From positions 1 through 52,746 of the forward strand of contig CASFRX010000031.1 in assembly GCA_949297075.1 (NCBI GenBank): 52,746 nt of DNA, given 5' to 3'. Positions 7,901 to 15,317 of this stretch are shown in pieces. This DNA is from an uncultured Oscillospiraceae bacterium (lineage in GTDB: Bacteria; Bacillota; Clostridia; Oscillospirales; Acutalibacteraceae). Each line of letters begins with the position of its first letter. Position 1 is the first letter of the stretch. The translations under genes and the position numbers were made by a program. The notes under the pieces are model-generated. The model had not been told where the DNA came from and ran no database searches. It saw nothing but the letters and a program-made list of their open reading frames with translations.

Positions 7901-9856
7901 TTGCGCCGCTTTATTAAAAACAACATTGTTATTTTCGAAATATTGGCTGTTTCGCTTTTCATGAGCCTTGTCACCTTTAAGTATGATAAAACCGTAGCTT
8001 TTATTGAGCTTGCGATTTTGTTGGCTCTTGCCTCTTTTGCTGTTATAAGCAATATTTTGGGTGCTAAGCATGGGGGAGAAATGCTTTCGGGGCTTAATAC
8101 TGCCTTGGATTTTTCCGAAAAACAGAACCTTGAGAAATTTCCTTTGCCTGTGCTTGTCACTACGGCAAACGGCAGAATACTCTGGTTTAATGCGCTCTTT
8201 AACTCAAGAGTTGTTAAAGAACGCAGGATTATAAGCGACGATGTTACGCAGTTTTTAAGCGGACACACAGTGGAAGATATTTTGGCTAACGACAGGCTGT
8301 TTACCGATATTGATGAAAACTCTTATTCGGTTTATCCTTTTTATATTACTGTCAGAGGCGAAGCGGCATATGCCCTGATATTCTCCGATGAAACCGAAAT
8401 GCGTAAAACTTATTATGAATATTGCCTTTCACGGCCTAATGTTATGCTCATAAGCATAGATAATTTAGATGAAATTATGCAGAGCTATCCCGACGGTGAT
8501 TTTGACGCTATGCGTAGCCGTGCGGAAAAGCTTATAGATACATGGCTTGCAGATTACGGCTGTCTTATGCGTAAGCTCGGCGAGGGCAGATTTGTTGTGG
8601 TTTGCGAAGAGCGTGATCTCATAAGCATGATAGAGCGTAAGTTTGATATTCTGGATTCTATTCGCAGCTATGAATACGACGGTAAAGTGGTTGGAATAAC
8701 CCTTTCTATAGGTGTAGGCAAGGGTCAGACTCTGCGAGAGGGCGAGCAAAACGCCCGTCAGGCTGTTGATATGGCTGTCGGCAGGGGCGGCGACCAGGCG
8801 GCGGTTCTCCGAGCGGACGGATACGAGTTCTTCGGCGGCGTTTCAAAGGGCGTAGAAAAGCGAAGCAAGGCAAGAACAAGAATAGTGGCCTCTGCTATAC
8901 AAAAGCTCATAGAAAACAGCTCCGATGTTTTGGTTATGGGACACAGATTTTCGGACTTGGACAGCGTAGGCTCAGGCGTAGGTATTGTTTGTGCCGCAAA
9001 AGCTGTTGGCAAATCTGCGAAAATTGTCGTAAACCACAAACAGTCTTTAGCTCAGTCCCTGATTAATATGGTTGATGAAAACATCGGCAATATTTTCATT
9101 TCTCCCGAAGAAGCTCTCAAAGAGCTTGATAAAAGAACCTTGCTTGTGATAGTTGATACTCACCGTTGCGAAGTTTTGGAGAGCGCAGAGCTTTATAAGG
9201 CGGCTAAAACAGTGGTTGTTATTGACCATCACAGAAAAAATGTTGATTTTATAAACAATTCAATCGTTTTTCAGCATGACCCCAATGCTTCTTCAGCAAG
9301 CGAAATGGTGTCGGAAATGCTTCAGTATATGCCCGTTAAGCCTAAGATTACTCCCACCGATGCCAATGCAATGTTGGCAGGCATAATGCTCGATACCCGC
9401 AATTTTGCTCTTAAAACAGGTGTCAGAACCTTTGAAGCGGCGGCTTTCCTGCGCAGTAAAGGAGCGGATACTGTTAAAGTTCATCGTTTATTTATGAATA
9501 AAATGGAAAACTTTAAGCTGCGTAACAATATTATAGCTTCCTGCGAAACATACAGAGACTGTGCCATAGCTTTTGCAGATATTGAGTCTGATGATATCCG
9601 CACGATTACCTCTCAGGCGGCGGATGAGCTTTTGAACATAGACGGAGTTAAGGCTTCTTTTGCCATGTTTGACGCAGGTGGAACAATGAATATTTCAGCC
9701 CGTTCCCTCGGTGATATTAATGTGCAGTTGATTATGGAGAAATTGGGCGGCGGCGGCCACCAAACAATGGCTGCGGCTCAGTTGACAGGCTGCGACAGAG
9801 ATACGGCAAAAACGAGGCTTTGCGCTGCGATTGATGAATATTTTGAACATATGTAA
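7901..9856 (+). CDS. gdpP: Cyclic-di-AMP phosphodiesterase GdpP
   Basis: The 651-residue protein has the GdpP layout: two N-terminal membrane helices (about 8-52), a PAS-like domain (around 80-110), a degenerate GGDEF domain (about 160-320), then DHH/DHHA1. The DHH part shows GHRFSDLDSVGSG near residue 347, VVIDHHRK near 440 and GGGGHQTMAA near 616. GdpP degrades c-di-AMP to pApA and so sets potassium and cell-wall homeostasis. Translation starts at TTG 7901, three bases after the rnjA stop; GGAGGTG (7888-7894) overlaps that stop and fixes the start, so the two genes are co-translated. The GGDEF active-site string itself is absent, as is normal in this family, where that domain has weak ATPase activity. 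Confidence 0.95.
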   Translation: MRRFIKNNIVIFEILAVSLFMSLVTFKYDKTVAFIELAILLALASFAVISNILGAKHGGEMLSGLNTALDFSEKQNLEKFPLPVLVTTANGRILWFNALFNSRVVKERRIISDDVTQFLSGHTVEDILANDRLFTDIDENSYSVYPFYITVRGEAAYALIFSDETEMRKTYYEYCLSRPNVMLISIDNLDEIMQSYPDGDFDAMRSRAEKLIDTWLADYGCLMRKLGEGRFVVVCEERDLISMIERKFDILDSIRSYEYDGKVVGITLSIGVGKGQTLREGEQNARQAVDMAVGRGGDQAAVLRADGYEFFGGVSKGVEKRSKARTRIVASAIQKLIENSSDVLVMGHRFSDLDSVGSGVGIVCAAKAVGKSAKIVVNHKQSLAQSLINMVDENIGNIFISPEEALKELDKRTLLVIVDTHRCEVLESAELYKAAKTVVVIDHHRKNVDFINNSIVFQHDPNASSASEMVSEMLQYMPVKPKITPTDANAMLAGIMLDTRNFALKTGVRTFEAAAFLRSKGADTVKVHRLFMNKMENFKLRNNIIASCETYRDCAIAFADIESDDIRTITSQAADELLNIDGVKASFAMFDAGGTMNISARSLGDINVQLIMEKLGGGGHQTMAAAQLTGCDRDTAKTRLCAAIDEYFEHM

Positions 9857-9948
9857 ATATATAGTAGAAGCGCAAAACTTGCGGTTATGCGAATTTTCCG
9901 TTTTTTCGGTTGTTACCTAAATGTAATTATTTGTAACCCTCTAAATAT

Positions 9949-9977
9949 TTGACTAATTCAATAAAAAATGCTACAAT
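9949..9977 (+). promoter_or_regulatory. Sigma-A promoter for the PASTA pseudokinase gene
   Basis: TTGACT (9949-9954) and TACAAT (9972-9977) are 17 nt apart, 45 nt before ATG 10022. The gene is therefore transcribed apart from gdpP. Between gdpP and this promoter there is only a weak 5-bp hairpin (9871-9883). Confidence 0.7.
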
Positions 9978-10021
9978 ACAAGGAATAAATAATTGTAATT
10001 TTATTCAGGACGGAGCAAGAT

Positions 10022-11824
10022 ATGATTAACAGTGAAAACTTATGCATGAGCTGTATGCGTGAAATAGGCGATGCTGAGCAGTGCCCCTATTGCGGATATC
10101 ATATTGATACGCCGCAGATTTCGCCTTATCTGCCTGTCAGAACGGTTGTAGCTAACCGCTACCTTGTGGGCAAGCTGTTAGAGTATAACGGCGACGGTGC
10201 GACATACATTGCATGGGATATTAACGGACAAAAGCCGGTTAAAATCAGGGAGTTTTTGCCCGATACTCTTTGTAGCAGAAAACCCGGCGAAAAACAGGTT
10301 TTGATTATGTCCGGCTGCGAAATTACTTTTAACGACTGTATGTCGGATTTCCTTGAACTCTGGCGCAAGCTGACCCGTATGAGCGGTCTTTCAGCCCTTG
10401 AAAATGTGTACGAGGTTTTTGAAGAAAATTCTACAGCATATGCAATTTGCGAATATGTTGAAAGCATTAGCCTGCGTGATTATCTTTTGCGCAATAAGGC
10501 CGGCTATATTTCATGGGAGCGCGCAAGAAGCCTGTTTATGCCTGTGCTTTCTACATTGGGTATGCTTCACACATCGGGCATTATTCATCGAGGCGTTTCT
10601 CCCGTTACTCTCCAAATCGGACGAGACGGTAAAATGCGCCTCAGCGGATTCAGTATCTGGCAGGCAAGAACCGCAAGAGGAGACCTCACGGCTCAGCTTT
10701 TCCCCGGATATGCTGCGGTTGAACAGTATGGATTTGAGGGCAAGCAAGGTCCTTGGACAGATATTTATTCCTTTGCGGCAACCCTTTACCGAGCACTTAT
10801 CGGCTCAGACCCGGTTGAAGCAACAGAGCGTTTGACAAATGACAGGCTGATGGTGCCCGGCAAATTTGCCGAACAGCTGCCTGCCTATGTTATAAACGGC
10901 TTGATTAATGCGTTGCAGATTTTGCCGGAGGACAGAACCCGCTCTGTTGAGCAGCTTCGTGCAGAGCTTTCCGCATCGCCGACTGCTACTGTTTCAAGCG
11001 AGCTTGGCAGTGCAACCGGCGCCGTGCCACCCATTAAAAAGGAACCTGTCAGAAAGCCTGCTGAAAGAACTTCCGTAAAGAAAAAATCTGCAAAAATGGA
11101 GAGTAGTCTCTCGCAAAACAAACTTCTTATAATAAAAACAACACTTATCAGCGCAATTGTTTGCCTGCTGATTTTCTTGATTGTTGTTCTTGCGGCCGGC
11201 GATAAATTAGGAATTACAAATCAAGAACCGGAAACAGAAATCACAACAGGCAACGAGTTAGTGCCTGTGCCTTATCTTGTTGATAGAAACTATTCCGAGG
11301 TTATGGCAACTCCTTACTGGACTAACGATTTTGTCTTTGAAAAGGTTGAAGAATACAGTGATACTGTGATGAAAGGAAGCATTATTTCTCAGAGCATTGC
11401 CGCTAACACTCAGGTTAATGCAGGCACAAAAATTGTTCTCACTGTTTCTCTCGGCGTTGAGCAGTTTGAGCTGCCGAATGTTGTGGGTATGGAATATGAG
11501 GATGCCAAAGCTCTGCTTAAAGAACGCAAGTTCACTGTTTCTCGCGAATATGTAGATAACGACGGTACACATACTGCAGGAGAAGTACAGTCTGTAGTAA
11601 ATTTGGTTGTAGGTAAATCTTATCCCAAGGGAACGGAAGTAACTGTTCTTGTTTGGGATGAAGCTCCGACGCAGAAGCCGACATTATTCCCGATATTCGG
11701 AACCACAACAGCTCCCGAAGCAACAACTGATGCCGGTGAATCTACAGAGCAGCAGATTCCCGAAACACCGACCGATAGCGAAACACCTCCCGAAGAACCC
11801 GGCGGAGAAGTTTCCCAAGATTAA
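10022..11824 (+). CDS. Zinc-ribbon PASTA Ser/Thr kinase homologue, catalytically dead (pseudokinase)
   Basis: The 600-residue protein begins with a zinc ribbon (C8, C11, C21, C24). A protein-kinase domain follows (about 40-320), then a linker, one membrane helix (about 369-394), two PASTA repeats (about 414-478 and 481-547) and a Thr/Pro/Glu-rich tail. This is a PrkC/Stk-like layout with the PASTA part outside the cell, where it would bind peptidoglycan fragments. The kinase core has lost its key residues: the VAIK lysine is R76 (VKIREF), the HRD aspartate is G191 (HRGVSPVTL) with the following Asn also gone, and DFG reads SGF (208-210). The rest of the fold is well kept (PGYAAVEQYGFEGKQGPWTD). 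It was probably retained as a sensor or scaffold. No partner phosphatase is nearby. A strong terminator follows. Confidence 0.85.
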   Translation: MINSENLCMSCMREIGDAEQCPYCGYHIDTPQISPYLPVRTVVANRYLVGKLLEYNGDGATYIAWDINGQKPVKIREFLPDTLCSRKPGEKQVLIMSGCEITFNDCMSDFLELWRKLTRMSGLSALENVYEVFEENSTAYAICEYVESISLRDYLLRNKAGYISWERARSLFMPVLSTLGMLHTSGIIHRGVSPVTLQIGRDGKMRLSGFSIWQARTARGDLTAQLFPGYAAVEQYGFEGKQGPWTDIYSFAATLYRALIGSDPVEATERLTNDRLMVPGKFAEQLPAYVINGLINALQILPEDRTRSVEQLRAELSASPTATVSSELGSATGAVPPIKKEPVRKPAERTSVKKKSAKMESSLSQNKLLIIKTTLISAIVCLLIFLIVVLAAGDKLGITNQEPETEITTGNELVPVPYLVDRNYSEVMATPYWTNDFVFEKVEEYSDTVMKGSIISQSIAANTQVNAGTKIVLTVSLGVEQFELPNVVGMEYEDAKALLKERKFTVSREYVDNDGTHTAGEVQSVVNLVVGKSYPKGTEVTVLVWDEAPTQKPTLFPIFGTTTAPEATTDAGESTEQQIPETPTDSETPPEEPGGEVSQD

Positions 11825-11841
11825 AGCTTAACAGCAAAAAT

Positions 11842-11874
11842 AAAGCTCGATCGCAATTTTGCAATCGAGCTTTT
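11842..11874. terminator. Bidirectional terminator between pseudokinase gene and proS
   Basis: AAAGCTCGAT pairs with ATCGAGCTTT and the stem continues after one C/A mismatch through four more pairs to a 2-nt loop, about 15 bp in all. T residues follow on plus and A residues precede it (T on minus), so it can stop both converging genes. Confidence 0.85.
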
Positions 11875-11887
11875 ATGTTATCATTTT

Positions 11888-13603
11888 TTATTTGCTCATC
11901 ATTTCTTGGATAAGCTCCTGTACCTTTGATGTTACCTCTTCAACGGCAACTTTCATTGAAATAGTCTTATCTCTTGAAACAATCTCGCAAACGCCGTCCT
12001 TGAGGTTTCTGGGGCTTGCGATAACTCTAAGCGGAACACCGATAAGGTCAGCATCGGAGAACATCACGCCTGCGCTTACGCTTCTGTCATCGTAAATAAC
12101 TTCGATTCCTGCTTTTTGCATTTCATCGTAGAGCTTGTCCGCACATTCGTGAGCCTCTGCATTGTCAGCTCTCATACAGCAAAGATGAACCTGCCAGGGG
12201 GCAATAGCCATGGGCCATATGGGGCCGTAATCGTCATGGTAAACTTCGCATACGCTTGCCGCAAGTCTGCCTACTCCGATGCCGTAGCAGCCCATAATGG
12301 GATACTGTGCTTTACCGTTGCTGTCAAGATACTGCATACCCATAGCTTTAGTGTATTTTGTGCCGAGCTGGAATATGTTGCCAACCTCAATACCACGGTT
12401 AATTGTAACGCTGTGTTTGCCGCACTGGGGGCAGATGCCGCCGTTTTTGATTGCCGCAACATCGCAGTAATCAACTTCTCCAAGGTCACGCTCAATGTTG
12501 AGACCTGTGTAGTGGTAATCAGCCTCGTTTGCGCCGCAGGAAAGATTTGTTGCGCCCTTGAGCGAGCCGTCGATAACAACTGTGATTCTCTCGTCCATAT
12601 TGTAGGGACCGATAAAGCCTGCAATAAGGCCGCAGCCGTCAACAATTTCAGCAGGGTGAATTTCACAGCCTACAGTGTTGCGAAGCTTAGTTTCATTAAC
12701 CTCAAGGTCGCCTCTGACAAAAGCGACAATATAGCTGTCATCTGCATTGCGCTGGTAAACAACGGCCTTGCAGGATTTTTCAAGGGGAGAGTTAAGGAAT
12801 GAGCAAATATCCTCGATTGTGTGAATGTCGGGTGTGTGTACCTTTGTAAGCTCTTCAAGAACTGCGTCTGCTTCGTTTTCAACAATGCAGGGAGCGGCTT
12901 CAATGTTTGCTCGGAAATCACATTCTCCGCAAACAGCAATGCTGTCTTCGCCGACGGGAGTGAGGAGCATATATTCGTGGGAAACACTGCCGCCCATCAT
13001 GCCTGAGTCGGATTTAACGGTTACGACCTCAGGAATACCGCATCGAGCGAAAATACGATTGTAAGCATCATAGCATTTCTGATAGTATTCCTCCAAATCC
13101 TCCTGTGAGGTGTGGAAAGAATAAGCGTCCTTCATTGTAAATTCACGAACTCGTATAAGACCTGCACGGGGTCTGCCCTCATCACGGAATTTGGTCTGAA
13201 TCTGATAAATCATGAAAGGATATTTCTGGTAGCTGTTTGCATATTCACGAACAAGCTGAACAGCGGCTTCCTCGTGAGTCATGCCGAGAACATAAGGGTT
13301 TTTGCTCCTGTCTTCAAAGCGAACAAGCTCACTGCCTATGGAAGAGTATCTGCCGCTTTCCTCCCAAAGAGAGGCGGGCATAACAACGGGAAACTGCACT
13401 TCCTGTCCGTCAATAGCGTCCATTTCTTCTCTGATAATCTGTTCGATTTTCTTAGTGATTCTACGAAGTGGAGGGAAAGATGAATAAATGCCGTTTGCAA
13501 CATTTTTAATGTAGCCGCCTCTGACTGTAAGAGCATGGCTGTCGATAACGCAGTCGGACGGTCTTTCCTTAAATCTCTCACCAACAAGTTTGTCAAGTTT
13601 CAT
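11888..13603 (-). CDS. proS: Prolyl-tRNA synthetase
   Basis: The 571-residue protein is a bacterial-type class II prolyl-tRNA synthetase. It starts MKLDKLVGERFKERP and shows class II motif 2 (KFRDEGRPRAGLIRVREF, about residues 139-156). A central insertion editing domain (about 230-390) hydrolyses Ala-tRNA(Pro). Motif 3 is seen as MGCYGIGVGRL, and a C-terminal anticodon-binding domain ends the protein. It attaches proline to tRNA(Pro). It lies downstream of a 54-codon lipoprotein gene on the same strand (58-nt gap) and is probably served by the TTGACA-N17-TAAAAT promoter at 13865-13893. The bidirectional hairpin at 11842-11874 ends it. Confidence 0.97.
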   Translation of the reverse strand: MKLDKLVGERFKERPSDCVIDSHALTVRGGYIKNVANGIYSSFPPLRRITKKIEQIIREEMDAIDGQEVQFPVVMPASLWEESGRYSSIGSELVRFEDRSKNPYVLGMTHEEAAVQLVREYANSYQKYPFMIYQIQTKFRDEGRPRAGLIRVREFTMKDAYSFHTSQEDLEEYYQKCYDAYNRIFARCGIPEVVTVKSDSGMMGGSVSHEYMLLTPVGEDSIAVCGECDFRANIEAAPCIVENEADAVLEELTKVHTPDIHTIEDICSFLNSPLEKSCKAVVYQRNADDSYIVAFVRGDLEVNETKLRNTVGCEIHPAEIVDGCGLIAGFIGPYNMDERITVVIDGSLKGATNLSCGANEADYHYTGLNIERDLGEVDYCDVAAIKNGGICPQCGKHSVTINRGIEVGNIFQLGTKYTKAMGMQYLDSNGKAQYPIMGCYGIGVGRLAASVCEVYHDDYGPIWPMAIAPWQVHLCCMRADNAEAHECADKLYDEMQKAGIEVIYDDRSVSAGVMFSDADLIGVPLRVIASPRNLKDGVCEIVSRDKTISMKVAVEEVTSKVQELIQEMMSK

Positions 13604-13661
13604 TTGTAAAATTGCCTCCGTATTTAAAATGCAAAATATTTTTCTTTTGTTTTTATAGTAT

Positions 13662-13826
13662 TCAGCTCTCTATTGCAAAGTTGTCGTAAGCCGGAACAAG
13701 AGCAAGGTTGAACCAATCTTTAAAATCGGTCAGTTTATTAACTGAATATTTGCCGCCGCAGGATGCGAGAGAGATGAGCATAATAACATTTAATAATACA
13801 GCAGTAAATCTTTTTATCTTTTTCAT
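13662..13826 (-). CDS. Small lipoprotein, 54 residues
   Basis: Reading minus from ATG 13826 gives a 54-residue product that ends at TGA 13662. It has a Lys/Arg n-region (MKKIKRF), a hydrophobic core and a lipobox LASC (Cys23), followed by a short mature part of about 32 residues (starts CGGKYSV, includes DFKDWFNL). It should be a lipid-anchored extracytoplasmic peptide. I do not recognise its family and it is too short to suggest a function. AGAAG is a weak ribosome site, but the promoter at 13865-13893 leads straight into it. It may be a decayed remnant of a longer lipoprotein or a true small protein; it lies between divergent tcdA and downstream proS. Confidence 0.6.
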   Translation of the reverse strand: MKKIKRFTAVLLNVIMLISLASCGGKYSVNKLTDFKDWFNLALVPAYDNFAIES

Positions 13827-13864
13827 GGGCTTCTTCTGTGTTCAATTATTATACCAGCCTAAAT

Positions 13865-13893
13865 ATTTTACACATTATATTGCAAAGTGTCAA
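13865..13893 (-). promoter_or_regulatory. Sigma-A promoter for small lipoprotein and proS
   Basis: On minus, TTGACA (13888-13893) and TAAAAT (13865-13870) are 17 nt apart, giving a leader of about 30 nt to ATG 13826. Its -35 box and that of the divergent tcdA promoter form an inverted repeat, TGTCAA-N8-TTGACA. Confidence 0.7.
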
Positions 13894-13901
13894 CTTGTAA
13901 A

Positions 13902-13930
13902 TTGACATTATTTTTGGGCTTTGATATAAT
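13902..13930 (+). promoter_or_regulatory. Consensus sigma-A promoter for tcdA
   Basis: TTGACA (13902-13907) and TATAAT (13925-13930) are separated by exactly 17 nt. The start codon at 13951 is only about 14 nt beyond the expected transcription start. Confidence 0.85.
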
Positions 13931-13950
13931 TTTTTCGGTGGTGATACAAA

Positions 13951-14655
13951 ATGGAAGAAAAATATCAGCGAACGGCAATGCTTTTAGGCGAAAAAAACAT
14001 AGAAAAGCTTGGCTCGTCCTCTGTTTTGCTCTTCGGAGTAGGCGGTGTGGGCTCTTTTGCTGCAGAAGCTCTGGCAAGAGCAGGAGTAGGCAAAATTGGC
14101 CTTTGTGATAACGATACAGTTTCTGTTTCTAATCTTAACCGTCAGCTTGTAGCCTTAGAATCAACCGTGGGACAAAAGAAGGTTGAGGTTATGGCTCGGC
14201 GCATTAAGGATATAAACAAGGATATTGAGGTTGTAGCTTATCCTTGCTTTTTCAGCTTGGAAACTGCCGATAAATTTAATTTCAGCGAATACAATTATAT
14301 CGTTGACGCTATAGATACGGTTACTTCAAAGCTTCTGCTTGTTAAAACGGCAAAAGAGATTAATGTACCGATTATAAGCTGTATGGGTACAGGCAATAAG
14401 CTTGACCCGACTGCTCTTAATGTAACCGATATTAAAAAGACAAGCGGCTGCCCTTTGGCTCGTGTTATGCGCCGGGAATTGAAAGCTTTGGGAATAGATT
14501 CTTTAAAGGTGGTTTACTCAACAGAGCAGCCCTTAAAGCCTCTCTTTCAGCCTGAGGGAGAGGCTCGCCGTGCAACACCGGGCAGCGTCTCTTTTGTGCC
14601 GTCTGCGGCAGGGATTATAGCGGCAGGGGAAGTAATCAAAGATTTAATAAAGTAG
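13951..14655 (+). CDS. tcdA: tRNA threonylcarbamoyladenosine dehydratase (ThiF/E1-like)
   Basis: The 234-residue protein is an E1-like adenylating enzyme with the nucleotide loop GVGGVGSFAAEALAR (about residues 28-42). A DND motif (50-52), SVSNLNRQL and a late PSAAGIIAAGEV segment complete the family pattern. TcdA (CsdL/YgdL) uses ATP to cyclise t6A at position 37 of ANN-decoding tRNAs to ct6A, stabilising codon reading. The length fits TcdA (about 250) and is too short for ThiF/MoeB types with rhodanese or Zn-binding tails; those remain less likely alternatives. It stands alone behind a consensus promoter and converges on the HAD gene with 3 bases between stops. mtaB, which acts on the same t6A37, lies 3 kb away. 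Confidence 0.9.
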   Translation: MEEKYQRTAMLLGEKNIEKLGSSSVLLFGVGGVGSFAAEALARAGVGKIGLCDNDTVSVSNLNRQLVALESTVGQKKVEVMARRIKDINKDIEVVAYPCFFSLETADKFNFSEYNYIVDAIDTVTSKLLLVKTAKEINVPIISCMGTGNKLDPTALNVTDIKKTSGCPLARVMRRELKALGIDSLKVVYSTEQPLKPLFQPEGEARRATPGSVSFVPSAAGIIAAGEVIKDLIK

Positions 14656-14658
14656 CTT

Positions 14659-15249
14659 TTATTTCAGCATTGATTTGATAATATCATAATCATTTTTAAA
14701 CTGATGTGCGTTAATGCCTAAAGCTCGTGCAGCGAGAACATTGTCCTTGCGGTCGTCTATAAACAGACATTCTTCAGCTTTGAGATTGTATGTTTTTAAA
14801 AGATGCTCATAAATTCCTCTGTCCGGTTTAATGATATGAATATCGGCAGAAACTACAACTCCGTCAAAAGAATCAAGGTCGAAGTGACGGGGAAAATAAT
14901 CATAAAAATTTACACTTGCATTGGAAAGAATATAAACACCGTATCCTGCTTTCTTTACAAACTCAAAAAACTCCTTGGCTCCGTCAAGAGGCACCATGGA
15001 ATAATCCCATTCATTTATTATTTTTTTCAGTGAGCCGTGATATTTTTCGGGTATTCTTCCTGCTACTCTGTTATACATTTCTTCAACCGTAATGTTGCCT
15101 AAATCACGCTGTATCCATTCTTCGCCGTCAAAAAGCTCCCTTTTTATAGTGGCTTTTTCCTCTTCGCTGCTGCAAAAACGGTCGAGAGGCTCTGACGGAT
15201 TGAAATCCAAAAGAACATTGCCCATATCAAAAATTATGTTTTTAATCAA
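14659..15249 (-). CDS. HAD superfamily hydrolase (subfamily IA phosphatase)
   Basis: The product has HAD motif I at the N-terminus (FDMGNVLLDF), motif II as LSNAS, motif III lysine in IIKPDRGIYEH and motif IV as FIDDRKDNV, with an alpha-helical cap between I and II. These are the marks of small-molecule phosphatases such as YihX (alpha-D-glucose-1-phosphatase) and related haloacid dehalogenase-like enzymes; the substrate cannot be read from sequence. I prefer TTG 15249 as start: it gives MIKNIIFDMGNV, typical for the family, with GGAG 8 nt upstream. A GTG at 15258 is in frame but overlaps that ribosome site. The cap type resembles glucose-1-phosphate or epoxide-hydrolase-like members. Confidence 0.85.
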   Translation of the reverse strand: MIKNIIFDMGNVLLDFNPSEPLDRFCSSEEEKATIKRELFDGEEWIQRDLGNITVEEMYNRVAGRIPEKYHGSLKKIINEWDYSMVPLDGAKEFFEFVKKAGYGVYILSNASVNFYDYFPRHFDLDSFDGVVVSADIHIIKPDRGIYEHLLKTYNLKAEECLFIDDRKDNVLAARALGINAHQFKNDYDIIKSMLK

Positions 15250-15317
15250 GTTAATCACTCCATGATAAAATTTTTAAAATAAATTTATGGAAAAGAGTAA
15301 GGAAAAGAGGTAACTGT

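Noticed and set aside
12116..12802. 228-codon plus-strand ORF inside proS
   Set aside because: Antisense to a highly conserved gene, no ribosome site and no recognisable domain; produced by the codon bias of proS.
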